NCBI GenBank assembly: GCA_030040815.1
Contig: JASHSZ010000547.1
Location: forward strand, 1 to 19,949
Source of the DNA: Streptosporangiaceae bacterium
Lineage (GTDB): Bacteria; Actinomycetota; Actinomycetes; Streptosporangiales; Streptosporangiaceae
Length of the DNA: 19,949 nucleotides
Reading direction: 5' to 3'
Part shown: positions 1 to 7,133 of the stretch, one piece after another
Position numbering within the stretch: the stretch's first letter is position 1
Layout of the letters: each line of letters opens with the position of its first letter
The notes under the pieces: model-generated
Told to the model about the DNA's origin: nothing
Database searches by the model: none
Seen by the model: the letters and a program-made list of their open reading frames with translations, nothing else
Position numbers and translations under genes: made by a program

Positions 1-1002
1 TGCCGTGTCCCTTTCCGGCTCTTCCGATGCGGTGTCCCTGGTCAGCATGATGAAAGCATCATCGAGGTTTCCGTGTCGTGCCTCGAGTTCCGACACCTGA
101 ATTCCGGTGGCCGCGAGCGCATTGATCAGCGACGCGGCCAGATCTCCCGTGCCGGTGACCGTCACATAGCGTTCCTTGCGTTCTACCGTTTGGACACCGT
201 CGACGGAGTGCAGCGCCTCGTCATCCACGGGTTGCGACGGGACGAAGCGCACCCTGTTCGTCCCTGCCAGAGCGGCGATCGCTTCCGGAGTGTCCAAAGC
301 CTTGAGGCATCCCCGGTTGATCAGCGCCAGGCGGTCACACAGGGTTTCGGCCTCATCCATGTAATGGGTGACGAGGATCACCGTGACGCCACGCTCCCTC
401 ATGCGCTCTATGAGCGCCCAGGTTCCTCGCCGTGCCTCCGGATCGAGCCCGGTGGTCAGTTCATCGAGGATGGCGATCTTCGGGTTCCCCACCAACGCCA
501 GCGCGATGGACACTCGTTGTTTCTGGCCGCCCGACAGGTTCTTGAACGCCGAGCGCTCGATGTCCTTGATTCCCAGGGACTCGAGTACCTCCTGCGGATT
601 CAGCGGATCCGGATAGAAAGCAGCGAAGAGCTCGACGGCCTCGCCCACCTTCAAGCGCGGCGGCAGCGCGCTCTCCTGCAACTGGACGCCGACAAACTCC
701 CTGATCTCGTCTCGGTCGCGCTGCGGGGACAGTCCGTAAACGCTTATCGATCCTGAATCTGGAGCCCGAAGGCCGGAGATGCACTCGACGGTCGTCGTCT
801 TACCGGCGCCGTTGGGGCCGATGATCCCGAAGATCTCACCCTCCTGAATTGAGAAGGACACGTCGTCGACTGCTCGCAGGCTTCCGTACCGCTTAACCAG
901 ATTCGTGATCGTGACGGCGAGTTGCCTTCCACGCCGATCGCCAGCACCGTCGACCACGGGTCGAGGTCGCGGCAGCGCTGTTTCGTCATTCGGTGCGTGC
1001 AT
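1..1002 (-). CDS. ABC transporter ATP-binding protein, DrrA/drug-export type (C-terminus cut by window edge)
   Basis: This is the ATPase subunit of an ABC exporter, expected to power a separate membrane permease that probably lies beyond the left edge. The 334 visible codons show Walker A GPNGAGKTTT at about residues 62-71, a Q-loop (VGVQLQE, 104-110), the ABC signature LSGGQKQRVS (156-165), Walker B with catalytic Glu (IAILDELTTGLDP, 176-188) and the switch His in VTHYMDEAE (211-219). A further 100 or so residues after the nucleotide domain are usual in DrrA/NatA-like exporters, and LDDAFIMLTRDT (313-324) is the usual tail motif. The ATG start has AGGAGG six bases upstream. About 30 residues precede the domain and look unstructured. 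The family is secure; the substrate cannot be read from the sequence. Confidence 0.93.
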   Translation of the reverse strand, partial: MHAPNDETALPRPRPVVDGAGDRRGRQLAVTITNLVKRYGSLRAVDDVSFSIQEGEIFGIIGPNGAGKTTTVECISGLRAPDSGSISVYGLSPQRDRDEIREFVGVQLQESALPPRLKVGEAVELFAAFYPDPLNPQEVLESLGIKDIERSAFKNLSGGQKQRVSIALALVGNPKIAILDELTTGLDPEARRGTWALIERMRERGVTVILVTHYMDEAETLCDRLALINRGCLKALDTPEAIAALAGTNRVRFVPSQPVDDEALHSVDGVQTVERKERYVTVTGTGDLAASLINALAATGIQVSELEARHGNLDDAFIMLTRDTASEEPERDTA

Positions 1003-1136
1003 GGGACGCCTCCTGTCGGCCGCAGTGTCGACCGCTCGATCACATATGAAACTGATTGATAGGAGGGTGGTCAAGGGCGAGCGCGCCACGACGATAATTC
1101 GGATTCCGAAGCGTGGCTCCATTGGGGGGCAAGCAG

Positions 1137-1158
1137 GCGCCAGAACGGAATCTGGCGC
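1137..1158. other. Short perfect inverted repeat in a gene-poor stretch
   Basis: Arms GCGCCAGA and TCTGGCGC (8 bp) enclose the 6-base loop ACGGAA. It lies about 70 bases downstream of the degenerate minus-strand reading frame at 1228-1356 and upstream of the ABC ATPase gene. No T-tract follows on either strand, so a terminator role is only a possibility. Confidence 0.3.
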
Positions 1159-1227
1159 TCGGAGAACGCGCTGTCATGCCGCGGATGGGTGCGCACAGGC
1201 TGGCAACCTTGCCGGTGCAGCGAAGTC

Positions 1228-1483
1228 CTATGCGCCGCCGCGCTCGGCGAGACGCTGCCTGGCATGCTCCACCAACTCGTGGTAGTTAGTCTCGAAGGGC
1301 TCCACAAGGACGCTCTCAAGACGACCGGAAAGTGCCGCGCTGGCTGAGGTTCCTTACCGGCGGGCTTCCAGGTCAGCGGCTCTTCAGACGACGCCCGGCG
1401 ACATCAGGCAGCTGGCTGAGCACGCCATACAGGTGAGACTCTGTTTCGAACCCAGTTGCGCCCACAAGCACGAGCGTTTTCAT
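1228..1483 (-). pseudogene. Degenerate or very short minus-strand reading frames, unrecognised
   Basis: The 563 bases between the ABC ATPase start (1002) and the DUF1269 stop (1566) hold no convincing gene. Two short minus-strand frames look protein-like. One is a 36-residue ATG frame at 1483-1373 beginning MKTLVLVGATGFETESHL and ending in TGA. The other, in a different frame at 1353-1228, has no start codon, contains SGRLESVLVEPFETNYHEL and ends in TAG. They could be the two ends of one decayed gene broken by an indel and stops, or chance frames. No family is recognised, and neither piece has a clear ribosome site. The rest of the gap shows only the short inverted repeat at 1137-1158. Confidence 0.25.
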
Positions 1484-1565
1484 GATGATCACGCAGATAC
1501 GAGGGCGTGAACTCGCGCGCGCCGCAAGGCGTCGCACGGGACCCGACTAATTTGCCCGGCGCTGG

Positions 1566-2072
1566 TCAGCCCATCTGGGTGGCTGAGTCCCGGACCGCCT
1601 GGTCGATGTCTTTCGGGCTCACGTTTAGTTCCCTGGCCACGTGCTTCTCGGCGCGCAGCGCAGCCCTGTCCAAAGCATGCTGAAGCTGGCTCTCGCCGAC
1701 TACCACCAGCGCGGCCTGGCCGTCATCGATGACCTCGCCGAGCTCCTTCACATCGGCACGGGACATACCGCGCCACAGGTGGCCGCCGACGCCGCCGACG
1801 GCCGCGCCGACGGCCGCGGTCCCGATGACGGCGGGCGGGAAGAGGATACCGATGGCCGCGCCGACGGCCGCGCCGCCCCAGGCTCCGTGCCGGGTGGCCA
1901 TCTCGTCCTTGTTCACATGCACATGTCCGTCGTCCTTGGTTACCACGGCGGCGTCGTATGTCCCGACCGCCCCGGCTGAGTGCAGGTCCTTGATGATCTG
2001 GTAATCGTGGCGCGCCTGCGCCTCGTCGGGGTAGGTACCTACATAGATGAATACTGCGTCCGGCTTTGCCAT
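1566..2072 (-). CDS. DUF1269 family membrane-associated protein
   Basis: A 168-residue protein with the DUF1269 layout: an N-terminal alpha/beta part opening VFIYVGTYPDEAQARHDYQ (residues 8-26), a Gly/Ala-rich hydrophobic hairpin (about 64-99) that looks like a glycine-zipper membrane segment, and a C-terminal part with the conserved-looking VIDDGQAALVVVGES (114-128). The function of the family is unknown; in actinomycetes such proteins often occur near universal stress proteins, as here. An upstream in-frame ATG at 2141 exists, but the start at 2072 is chosen because GGAGGAG lies just before it and the family homology begins there. It is transcribed alone: its upstream neighbour on this strand is a decayed permease gene. 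Confidence 0.88.
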   Translation of the reverse strand: MAKPDAVFIYVGTYPDEAQARHDYQIIKDLHSAGAVGTYDAAVVTKDDGHVHVNKDEMATRHGAWGGAAVGAAIGILFPPAVIGTAAVGAAVGGVGGHLWRGMSRADVKELGEVIDDGQAALVVVGESQLQHALDRAALRAEKHVARELNVSPKDIDQAVRDSATQMG

Positions 2073-2243
2073 GGTCTGCTCCTCCTTGATACCGCCAGAT
2101 GCCCGTCTGGGCTGCCACCTCCCAGGCTGGCTACCCACCAACCGGGCGCGTCACCCACGCCGCAGGGGCGTCATCCCGCCATCACGTGGCGCGGTCGCCG
2201 CCCTGGCTCAGGATCCCTTGCCTTCGCGTCGCTGATTCCTCGG

Positions 2244-2665
2244 CTATGACGCCGCGGAGGCTGCGGCGACGTGCGGCGACCGGTGGGCGAGAGCGACGAC
2301 ACCCGCGGACGTGATCACGAGTCCGGCTACCTCGGCGGCGATGGCGGCGGGGGTGCCGGCGACCTGCTCGGTTAGCCCGATGAGGCCAGTGCCGATGGCC
2401 ACCCCAGGATCGGTGACGGTCCGGAATGCCAGGACGGGGGCAATGAGGGAGCTTTCCTGGAACGCGTGCTGGTTGAGGAGGAAGCCGAGCGGCAGGCGGC
2501 AATGTTGACCATGATTCCAATCAGTTCAGTCAGAATCCAGTTCACGGCCAGATCAGCAATGAGCCTCGGGTCCGGCGGGGGACGCTTTGCGACCCGGTGC
2601 ACGCCGTGCTGCTCGATGACGTCGGACGCGCCGAGCGTGACGGCACCAGGTATTGCATCCAGCAC
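2244..2665 (-). pseudogene. Remnant of a DMT-type (EamA-like) membrane permease, frameshifted
   Basis: Two minus-strand segments in different frames together resemble a shortened DMT-type permease. The first (from GTG at 2665 to about 2500) reads GASDVIEQHGVHRVAKRP then NWILTELIGIMVNIA, like the first helix and loop of these proteins. The second (from about 2500 to the TAG at 2244-2246) reads LPLGFLLNQHAFQESSLIAP, later TDPGVAIGTGLIGLTEQVAG and AGLVITSAGVVALAHRSPHV, like the final helices. The join needs a frame change near 2480-2510. The total (about 140 residues) is half the usual 280-300, suggesting loss of the middle. There is no ribosome site and a stop lies four codons above the GTG. 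The segment assignment comes from remembered family patterns, not a search. Confidence 0.55.
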
Positions 2666-2869
2666 CGCGACTAGTTAGTTCACGGCGGGCTCACGGGGTC
2701 TGGGCCATCGCCCGTTTCCAAGACCTGCAGGGCAACTCGTCGGGCTGGTTCGCAGCACGACCGACTGAGCTCAGCGCGGCGAACGCCGGGCCCAGTGGCC
2801 TCTGGCACAAGCTCGTCCGCGTCGGCCCTGTAGCCGGGCGAGGCCGGCCGCCGTCGGTGCGGCGAGGTT
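2666..2869. other. Intergenic stretch with no recognised feature
   Basis: These 204 bases lie between the permease remnant and the 3' end of the oxidoreductase gene. Open frames exist on both strands, but none has a ribosome site or recognisable protein content. No strong hairpin with a T-tract was seen. Confidence 0.4.
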
Positions 2870-3808
2870 CTAGAGGCGGATGACGGCCTTGCCGTGCATG
2901 CCGCCGCGCCGGATCTCGTCGAGTGCCAGCCCGGCGGCGTCCAGCGCAACGATGGACCTGATCCGCGCAGTGATCGTACCGTCCGCCAGCATCTGCGCGA
3001 CCGTGGTCAGTCCCTGGGGCGTCATGAGCGGATTCGAGCTCGAGGCATGATTGTGTGCGGTGATCTGGCGCGCTGCGAACCAGCCCTCGTCCGCCGCGAA
3101 AAGGGTCGATACCAGGCGTCCTCCGGGCCGGATGACCTCAGCGTCACGGCCGATAGCATCCCGACCGCTCACGAGGTCAAGGACAGCGTCGACGCCGTCC
3201 GGGTGATCGGCGCGCAGCGCGTCGATCACGTCGACGGCCTGGCTGTCATAGACCTCGGCGGCGCCCAGACGACGAGCCTCGTCTACATCGCCACGGACGG
3301 TCGCGATGACATGCGCCCCGCGGGACCGCGCAATTTGCACCGCGTAACCGCCGACCCCGCCGGTCGCGCCCATCACCACGACGTACTGGCCTGCGGTGAC
3401 GTCAAGCAGCTCAACCGTCCGCAGCGCAGTGACCGCAGGGATGGGCAATGCGGCGGCCTGGTCGTCAGCGACGCCGTCGGGGATTAGAGCTACCGGCTCC
3501 AGCTTGGCGCCCGGGGCGACCGCGGTGTACTCGGCATAGGCGCCGTGCGTCCGGGCCATACCGAAGACACGCTCGCCGCCCCGCAGGCCGTGGTCGCCCG
3601 CCGGAACACGCTCGGCCACGCCGGCGAAGTCAATGCCCACCACATAAGGAAACGAGGAGGTCGCGGTCAGCCGCCCGAGATTGGTGTTGTCGACCGGGTT
3701 GACCCCTGCGAACCTCACTCGAATGAGAACTGCGCCGTCGGCGGCGGGAACGGGCAGGTCCTGCACCCGCCCAGGCTCGCCGAAAGCGCGCACGGCGAAT
3801 GCGCGCAT
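2870..3808 (-). CDS. NADP-dependent oxidoreductase, zinc-independent quinone reductase-like (MDR family)
   Basis: A 312-residue medium-chain dehydrogenase/reductase. The N-terminal GroES-like domain carries VRFAGVNPVDNTNLG (31-45) and VVGIDFAGV (56-64), typical of the quinone oxidoreductase branch. The Rossmann domain has the dinucleotide motif VMGATGGVGGYAVQIARSRG (145-164) and ends in GMHGKAVIRL, the usual C-terminus. The cysteine and histidine ligands of zinc alcohol dehydrogenases are absent. Expected activity is NAD(P)H-dependent reduction of a quinone or enone in the cytoplasm; the true substrate is unknown. It follows the KdpD/USP-like gene on the same strand after 97 bases and may share its transcript. 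The ATG at 3808 has only a weak GGGAG upstream. Confidence 0.9.
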   Translation of the reverse strand: MRAFAVRAFGEPGRVQDLPVPAADGAVLIRVRFAGVNPVDNTNLGRLTATSSFPYVVGIDFAGVAERVPAGDHGLRGGERVFGMARTHGAYAEYTAVAPGAKLEPVALIPDGVADDQAAALPIPAVTALRTVELLDVTAGQYVVVMGATGGVGGYAVQIARSRGAHVIATVRGDVDEARRLGAAEVYDSQAVDVIDALRADHPDGVDAVLDLVSGRDAIGRDAEVIRPGGRLVSTLFAADEGWFAARQITAHNHASSSNPLMTPQGLTTVAQMLADGTITARIRSIVALDAAGLALDEIRRGGMHGKAVIRL

Positions 3809-3906
3809 CCTGACTCCCTACGTTGGCATCTCCCGAAAGTACCCTCGTCCAGCAGGCACGTACCGGGCCATGAGGGCTGCGAGGCAGTATCCGGCGCAGG
3901 CCTGAG

Positions 3907-5049
3907 TTATCCCTGGGTTCGAGTCGTGACCTTGCGATGCCAGTGACCGCTGGTGTTGTCCGGCCGTCCGACGTTCACGACCTGAACCGGAAGGTCGCCG
4001 GCCTTCCGGAGGACCTGGTCGCCCACCGTCGATCCGGTCAGCAGCCTCGGCAAGTGCGACCGGTGCGCTCCGATCACCAGCTGATCGGCGCGGGCCTTGC
4101 GCGCGGCGCGGATTAATCCCGATGCCGGGTCGCTGGCCTTGACCTCGCTGAACTCGCCGTGCAGCTCTTTGAGCAGGCGCCTGTCCGCGGTGAGGTGCGC
4201 CCTGGCGGGACCGTCCATGTTGTCGAGGGGCCGTACGTGTACGCCGTGCAGCCTGGCGCCTGACAACTCGGCCACCTGAGCTGCGTAGCGGATGAGCCAT
4301 TCGTCAGCCCGCGATCCCGCCAGGCCGATTACGACGATCGCGACGTCGACCGGCTCGCATTTTTCGTGTCCGGCCAGGAACGCCGCGGCCGCATCGGGAA
4401 CGGACTCATCGAGCCAGAGCTGGGCCAGCTCCCGCAGCGCTGCCAGGTTCGCGAACCGGAAATAATTTGACAGCGCGGCATCTGCCTGCTCGGCGGGGAA
4501 CACCAGACCCTGAGCCAGCCGACGGCGCAGCGCCGCAGGCGCTAGGTCAACTAGCTGGACGTGTCCGGCCCGCACGAACACATCCGGCACCGGCTCGGCC
4601 GCTGGCACCCCCGTGATCCGCGACACCAGCGGGCCTAGCGACTCAATATTGGTCACGTTCAGGGTGGTATACACGTCGATGCCGCTGTCTAGCAGCTGGC
4701 CGACATCCTGCCAGCGCTTCCGGTGCCGAGCGCCGGGCAGATTCGCATGCGCCAGCTCATCGACCAGGGCCAGTCCCGGGCGGCGATCGAGGACCGCAGC
4801 GACATCGAGTTCTTCAATGCGCACCCCGCGGTAGCTGACCGTCCCGGTGAGCACCTCGAGACCATCAACCTGCGCAGCGGTTGCCGGCCGCCCATGACGC
4901 TCCCAGTAGGCCAGCACGACGTCGTCACCACCCCGCCACTGCGCACGCCCGTCGCGCAGCATCGCGTAGCTCTTGCCTACTCCCGGTGCAATGCCCAGGT
5001 ACGTACGCAGTCGCCCACGGGCGGCCGACGGCTCCGAGGCATCCTCCAC
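3907..5049 (-). CDS. Short KdpD-like protein: KdpD sensor domain plus universal stress protein domain, no kinase
   Basis: A 380-residue protein equal to the cytoplasmic N-terminal part of the K+ sensor kinase KdpD. The KdpD domain (about 13-215) has Walker A GIAPGVGKSYAM (19-30), the Walker B-like LALVDELAHANLPG (93-106) and GIDVYTTLNVTNIESL (123-138). A universal stress protein domain follows (about 233-362), with VIGAHRSHLPRLLTGSTVGD (325-344) as its nucleotide-binding loop. Full KdpD (about 850-900 residues) continues with four membrane helices, GAF and histidine kinase domains; here a normal TAA ends the frame right after the USP domain. No kdpFABC or kdpE genes are in the window. The start is GTG, with AGGAGG 11 bases upstream. 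Kinase-less KdpD proteins are known in cyanobacteria (Anabaena). A stress-related ATP-binding role is an inference. Confidence 0.9.
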   Translation of the reverse strand: MEDASEPSAARGRLRTYLGIAPGVGKSYAMLRDGRAQWRGGDDVVLAYWERHGRPATAAQVDGLEVLTGTVSYRGVRIEELDVAAVLDRRPGLALVDELAHANLPGARHRKRWQDVGQLLDSGIDVYTTLNVTNIESLGPLVSRITGVPAAEPVPDVFVRAGHVQLVDLAPAALRRRLAQGLVFPAEQADAALSNYFRFANLAALRELAQLWLDESVPDAAAAFLAGHEKCEPVDVAIVVIGLAGSRADEWLIRYAAQVAELSGARLHGVHVRPLDNMDGPARAHLTADRRLLKELHGEFSEVKASDPASGLIRAARKARADQLVIGAHRSHLPRLLTGSTVGDQVLRKAGDLPVQVVNVGRPDNTSGHWHRKVTTRTQG

Positions 5050-5299
5050 CCAGTCACCCGCCTCCTAGCCGCCGCTCACGCTGCCGGGCCGGTGAACAGG
5101 CCCCGCCGCTAGGCCTGCCGACTCGGCCCGCTTTATCATCCCGGCCTGCGTGCACCCCAGGTTATCCGCAGCAGATCCGATCGTCGGCCCCGATCAGCGC
5201 GCCACATGGCCGCGACGACGGGCGCGCTGCAATGCCGCGCTGCCGTCGCAAGCGGGCGATCGGGTCGACAAACCAAGAGCCGCTCGGCAACGAAGCCAC
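5050..5299. other. Intergenic region between ppk2 and the KdpD/USP-like gene
   Basis: Upstream region of the KdpD/USP-like gene. Its ribosome site AGGAGG lies about 11 bases before the GTG at 5049. An 8-bp inverted repeat (AGCGCGCC at 5196-5203, GGCGCGCT at 5221-5228) is present, but short GC repeats are common in DNA of this composition. No gene is recognised. Confidence 0.4.
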
Positions 5300-5331
5300 C
5301 CCTGGGCGCCAGAGCTGGCCGAAGCCCAGGG
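5300..5331 (-). terminator. Putative terminator hairpin after ppk2
   Basis: Arms CCCTGGGC (5300-5307) and GCCCAGGG (5324-5331) pair perfectly. Within the loop GCCA and TGGC can pair further. The hairpin begins one base after the ppk2 stop codon (5333-5335). There is no U-tract, which is common for actinomycete terminators. Confidence 0.5.
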
Positions 5332-5332
5332 T

Positions 5333-6280
5333 CTAAAGATCGCGGAAGGAGATGTCGGGGTTGTGCTCGGACAGTGCTGACGGCGGCCCGATGAGGTTCT
5401 CGTCTGGTTTCCCGATGGCTCCGTCGTTCTTGCCGTCGTAGTCGAACTTCCTCAGCACGTGCTTGATCGCCTCGAGTCTGGCCCGCTTCTTGTCGTTACT
5501 CTTGACAACCGTCCATGGCGCATATCCGGTGTCGGTGTAGTGGAACATGACCTCCTTAGCATCGGTATAGGCGTCCCACTTATCCAGCGACTCGATGTCT
5601 ATCGGGCTCAGCTTCCACTGGCGGACCGGATCGACCCGGCGGATGATGAACCGGGTGCGCTGCTCGGAGCGCGTCACCGAGAACCAGAACTTCGTCAGGT
5701 GCAGCCCGGAACGGACCAGCAAGCGCTCGAACTCCGGCGCCTCTCGCATGAACTCCCAGTACTCCTCGTCCGTGCAGAATCCCATGACTCGCTCCACGCC
5801 GGCCCGGTTGTACCAGGATCGGTCGAACATGACGATCTCGCCCGCCGCGGGCAGGTGCGGTGAGTAGCGCTGGAAGTACCACTGCGTCTGCTCCCGCTCG
5901 CTCGGCCTAGCCAGTGCGACGACGGTCGCGCCGCGCGGGTTCAGGTGCTCGGTGAACCGTTTGATCGTGCCGCCCTTGCCCGCTGCGTCGCGACCCTCAA
6001 ACAGGATCACGATGTGCTCGCCGACGGACTTAACCCAGTTCTGCAGCTTGACAAGCTCGACCTGCAGCGGGTGCTTGAGGTACTCGTACTCCTCCCGAGT
6101 CATCTTCTCGGAGTACGGGTAGTCCTCGCGCCAGGTGTCGACCACCCGGCCGTCCGGCCAGCGCAGAACTGGGTCGTCGTGTTCATCGTCGTCGTCCACC
6201 CGCAGTCCTGCGATCAGGCCAGGATCGGACGCCCAGTCCTCGGGCAGCGCATTGAACCCAGCAGATGCGGTGTCAGTCAC
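5333..6280 (-). CDS. ppk2: Polyphosphate kinase 2 (PPK2 family)
   Basis: This enzyme transfers phosphate between inorganic polyphosphate and nucleotides, usually making GTP or ATP from the diphosphate in one-domain class I members. In 315 residues it shows Walker A FEGRDAAGKGGTIKRF (94-109), Walker B MFDRSWYNRAGVERVMGF (151-168) and the lid region RRVDPVRQWKLSPID (214-228), then WDAYTDAKEVMFHYTDT and APWTVVKSNDKKRARL. All are signatures of PF03976, and the length fits a single-domain PPK2. The GTG at 6280 is chosen because it gives the usual length; an ATG at 6376 would add 32 unstructured residues, and longer forms would run into the divergent GNAT gene. No strong ribosome site precedes either. 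Its position beside a USP-type gene fits a role in energy and stress metabolism. Confidence 0.93.
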   Translation of the reverse strand: MTDTASAGFNALPEDWASDPGLIAGLRVDDDDEHDDPVLRWPDGRVVDTWREDYPYSEKMTREEYEYLKHPLQVELVKLQNWVKSVGEHIVILFEGRDAAGKGGTIKRFTEHLNPRGATVVALARPSEREQTQWYFQRYSPHLPAAGEIVMFDRSWYNRAGVERVMGFCTDEEYWEFMREAPEFERLLVRSGLHLTKFWFSVTRSEQRTRFIIRRVDPVRQWKLSPIDIESLDKWDAYTDAKEVMFHYTDTGYAPWTVVKSNDKKRARLEAIKHVLRKFDYDGKNDGAIGKPDENLIGPPSALSEHNPDISFRDL

Positions 6281-6563
6281 GTGACTAGCACAGCAGCTTT
6301 CCCGCCGCGCGTCACTTAGGCACCCGACCCGACTGCGATCGTCGGCTGCACCGGGACGCTGCGCAGGGGTGTCCATGTGAGCGTGTCGGGCCCGACGAGA
6401 GCGGTCAGCAGGTTTCCGGGAACCCGCTCGTACCTTCGGAGTAGCCGGCGCGGCCAACTCATAGTGGCCGGGAGGGTAGAGCGGCGTCCGGTTCCCGAAC
6501 AAGGGTCTGATCCATGACTCCCTGGGAGTCGGCAAGGTTCGGTAGCGTCCGATAGCGATCCGG
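6281..6563. promoter_or_regulatory. Divergent intergenic region with palindromes, between ppk2 and a GNAT gene
   Basis: It must hold the promoters of both divergent genes. Two perfect palindromes stand out: GTCGGGCCCGAC (6385-6396) and GACTCCC-T-GGGAGTC (6516-6530). A near-palindrome GGTTTCCGGGAACC lies at 6411-6424. They could be operator sites. The second lies 33 bases before the ATG at 6564. No clear -10/-35 pair was identified. Confidence 0.4.
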
Positions 6564-7133
6564 ATGCCACTCGCGATCAACGGTCGGTGCCTGCGCAAGA
6601 CTGAGCGGGTGGCGCAGGTTCGCATCGCCGTCGCGGCTGACGTCGCCGCGATGGCATCCCTGGCAGATATCCGGCGCGAGCAGTACGCGCGTTACCAGCC
6701 GATCTTCTGGCGGCCTGCGGTAGGCGCGCTGGACAAGCACCGCGCCTACCTGGCCAGGCTTATCGATGATGACAAGGTCATCACTCTGGTCAGCGAAGAG
6801 GCTGGCCAGCTGACCGGCTTCCTCATTGCCACGCTGACCGGTGCCCCGCCGGTCTACGATCCGGGCGGCGCGACGTGCCAGATCGACGACTTCATAGTTG
6901 TGCCCGCCTCCCGATGGCAGACCACGGGCGCCCGGTTGCTGCGCGCTGGCGTAGCCGAGGCCAGTCGGCGCGGTGCTGTGCAGGCAGTCGTGGTGACCGG
7001 GCACCTCGACGAGCCGAAGCGCGAGCTGCTTCGCGCTTGCGGCCTCGAACCCGCCTCTGAATGGTGGGTGACACAACAGCCACTCGGGCGAACCCAGCGA
7101 TCAGAAGATGGAACGGCCAGCACCGATCACTGA
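6564..7133 (+). CDS. GNAT family N-acetyltransferase
   Basis: A 189-residue protein with a GNAT fold. It has an N-terminal beta strand and helix (VRIAVAADVAAMASLADIR, 19-37), the strand pair VITLVSEEAGQLTGFLIATL, and the acetyl-CoA-binding strand and loop IDDFIVVPASRWQTTGARLL, followed by a helix (GVAEASRRG) and AVQAVVVTGH. The pyrophosphate loop (RWQTTGA) departs from the R/Q-x-x-G-x-G/A consensus but keeps a Gly in place. The acceptor substrate is unknown. ATG at 6564 is used; the GTG at 6609 is an equally possible start, since the domain begins shortly after it. Neither has a good ribosome site. The gene converges on the SDR gene and the two coding regions overlap by 7 bases. Confidence 0.8.
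   Translation: MPLAINGRCLRKTERVAQVRIAVAADVAAMASLADIRREQYARYQPIFWRPAVGALDKHRAYLARLIDDDKVITLVSEEAGQLTGFLIATLTGAPPVYDPGGATCQIDDFIVVPASRWQTTGARLLRAGVAEASRRGAVQAVVVTGHLDEPKRELLRACGLEPASEWWVTQQPLGRTQRSEDGTASTDH

Noticed and set aside
1071..1319. 82-codon minus-strand open frame in the gap after the ABC ATPase
   Set aside because: Ser/Trp/Arg-rich translation without motifs and no ribosome site; the competing frame over 1228-1356 looks more protein-like.
3829..3882. 17-codon minus-strand frame (MARYVPAGRGYFREMPT) ending just before the oxidoreductase start
   Set aside because: It sits where a leader peptide could be, but has no ribosome site and no codon pattern suggesting regulation; a chance frame is more likely.
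5196..5228. 8-bp inverted repeat in the gap upstream of the KdpD/USP-like gene
   Set aside because: Arms are pure GC alternation except one base, with a 17-base loop; expected by chance at this composition.
6281..6625. N-terminal extension of PPK2 to an upstream start at 6625
   Set aside because: It would overlap the divergent GNAT gene, give an Arg-rich unstructured leader and exceed the usual length of one-domain PPK2.
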